DNA from: JANPIX01 sp031425195
Lineage (GTDB): Bacteria > Pseudomonadota > Alphaproteobacteria > Rhodobacterales > Rhodobacteraceae
NCBI GenBank assembly: GCA_031425195.1
Contig: JANPIX010000032.1
Span: forward strand, 124,001 to 188,000
Direction of reading: 5' to 3'
DNA length: 64,000 nucleotides
Made by a program: the position numbers and the translations under genes. Each line of letters opens with the position of its first letter. Position 1 is the first letter of the stretch. Positions 63,009-64,000 of this stretch are shown in pieces. Under the pieces are notes generated by a model that was not told the DNA's origin, made no database searches, and worked only from the letters and a program-made list of their open reading frames with translations.

Positions 63009-64000
63009 ATGGCTTTGGACACGCATTTGACCGGCTCGCCGCCCAGAACTGATGGCAAGAATCTGTATGCAGTGGGGGAAATCCCACCCTTGGGGCATGT
63101 GCCGGCCCGGATGCACGCCTGGACGCTGCGCCCCGAACGGCATGGCAACCCCGATACCGCGATGCTGGAAGAAATCGTCGATACGCCAACCATCGGCAGC
63201 AACGAAGTTCTTGTTCTCGTGATGGCGGCAGGGGTCAATTACAACGGAGTCTGGGCTTGCCTTGGCCAACCTGTTTCCGTGTTCGATGGTCATGGCGCAC
63301 CTTATGCCGTCGTCGGATCAGATGCCTCGGGCGTGGTCTGGGCCGTGGGTGCCGCCGTCAAACGCTGGAAGGTGGGCGACGAAGTGGTCATCCACTGCAA
63401 TCAGGACGACGGCGATGACGAAGAATGCAACGGCGGCGATCCGATGTTTTCGCCAAGTCAGCGCATCTGGGGCTATGAGACGGCAGACGGATCCTTTGCC
63501 CAGTTCACCCGCGTTCAGGCCCAGCAGCTTATGGCCCGCCCCCGCCACCTGACGTGGGAAGAAAGCGCCTGTTATACCCTCACGCTGGCGACAGCCTACC
63601 GCATGATGTTCGGCCACCGCCCCCATATCCTCAAACCGGGCGATAACGTGCTGGTCTGGGGCGCATCGGGCGGCCTTGGTTCCTATGCCATTCAACTGAT
63701 CAACACGGCCGGGGCCAACGCCATCGGCGTGATCAGTGACGAAGACAAACGCGATTTCGTGATGGGGCTGGGTGCAAAGGGCGTCATCAACCGCAAGGAT
63801 TTTTCCTGCTGGGGGCAGATGCCCACAGTGAACACGCCGGAATACAAGACGTGGTTCAACGAAGTACGCCGCTTTGGCAAGGCGATCTGGGACATCACCG
63901 GCAAGGGCGTGAATGTCGACATGGTGTTCGAACATCCGGGCGAGGCGACGATCCCCGTCAGCATGTTCGTCGTCAAACGCGGCGGCATGGTGGTGATCTG
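63009..64000 (+). CDS. ccr: crotonyl-CoA carboxylase/reductase, N-terminal part
   Basis: The first 330 codons of a gene that runs off the right edge. The sequence is that of Ccr: GEIPPLGHVPARMHAWTLRPE, then MAAGVNYNGVWA, and HPRPHILKPGDNV-like NADPH segments with VWGASGGLGSYAIQLI near residue 220. The enzyme reductively carboxylates crotonyl-CoA to ethylmalonyl-CoA with NADPH and CO2, the key step of the ethylmalonyl-CoA pathway for acetate and C1 assimilation. The start ATG at 63009 follows AAGGAGAAGGGC. Full length is usually ~430 aa. Confidence 0.93.
   Translation, partial: MALDTHLTGSPPRTDGKNLYAVGEIPPLGHVPARMHAWTLRPERHGNPDTAMLEEIVDTPTIGSNEVLVLVMAAGVNYNGVWACLGQPVSVFDGHGAPYAVVGSDASGVVWAVGAAVKRWKVGDEVVIHCNQDDGDDEECNGGDPMFSPSQRIWGYETADGSFAQFTRVQAQQLMARPRHLTWEESACYTLTLATAYRMMFGHRPHILKPGDNVLVWGASGGLGSYAIQLINTAGANAIGVISDEDKRDFVMGLGAKGVINRKDFSCWGQMPTVNTPEYKTWFNEVRRFGKAIWDITGKGVNVDMVFEHPGEATIPVSMFVVKRGGMVVI

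Overview
The window looks like a chromosomal core segment of an alphaproteobacterium of the Rhodobacteraceae/Paracoccaceae (Rhodobacterales). Evidence: high G+C with dense, often 4-nt-overlapping genes; a compact SAM/SAH riboswitch before metK, a class described from Rhodobacterales; an Fe-S type photolyase/cryptochrome; a free-standing NDUFS4-like complex I subunit; crotonyl-CoA carboxylase/reductase of the ethylmalonyl-CoA pathway; and two sites matching the alphaproteobacterial CtrA motif TTAA-N7-TTAAC. I saw no insertion sequence, prophage, CRISPR array or rRNA. One tRNA (Arg-UCU) is present.

Layout. 1-8.5 kb: the end of an RpiR-type regulator, then a leftward elongasome cluster mreB-mreC-mreD-mrdA(PBP2)-rodA followed closely by a DUF1345 membrane protein, ghrA and an EamA transporter. 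8.8-15.4 kb: SDR, a small excalibur protein with a CtrA-type box, leuA with a newly read Leu-codon leader peptide and attenuator-like hairpins, an SDR-photolyase pair, and an 18-repeat MORN protein. 15.6-22.8 kb: nadE, a pfkB-family kinase, a Tat-exported MBL hydrolase, a small metallopeptidase, gltX and a MATE exporter. 22.9-27.5 kb: glycine riboswitch and gcvT-gcvH-gcvP, with an intrinsic-terminator-like hairpin between gcvH and gcvP. 27.7-30.7 kb: a 993-aa RTX protein. 30.7-39 kb: an alpha/beta hydrolase, DUF817, glyA, nadK, a lipoprotein with a CtrA-type box, an orphan ParA, a GlsB-type stress protein with an EcfG-type promoter match, and uvrB. 39.2-49.3 kb: NDUFS4-like gene, GNAT, tRNA-Arg, miaB, a structured intergenic region, then phoH-ybeY-corC-lnt-[riboswitch]-metK-VOC-trmB. 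49.5-54.1 kb: aroA, a TupA-like ATP-grasp gene, an aldo/keto reductase, cmk and an SDR. 54.1-64 kb: carB, an APC permease, pabB-pabC, a class II aldolase-like gene, a small unknown, a cold-shock gene and the start of ccr.

How the genes fit together. The left block is the machinery of lateral wall growth. gcvTHP and glyA, with the glycine riboswitch, carry the C1/glycine economy; metK with its riboswitch, pabB/pabC (folate), nadE and nadK (NAD/NADP) supply related cofactors. The phoH-ybeY-corC-lnt block is the common RNA-maturation and envelope cluster of this lineage. The points most worth a second look are RNA-level: the leuA leader, the 42.5-42.7 kb structured region, the C-rich hairpin before the NDUFS4-like gene, and the gcvH/gcvP intercistronic hairpins. 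At protein level they are the ~97-residue super-repeat of the RTX protein and the paired MORN repeats.
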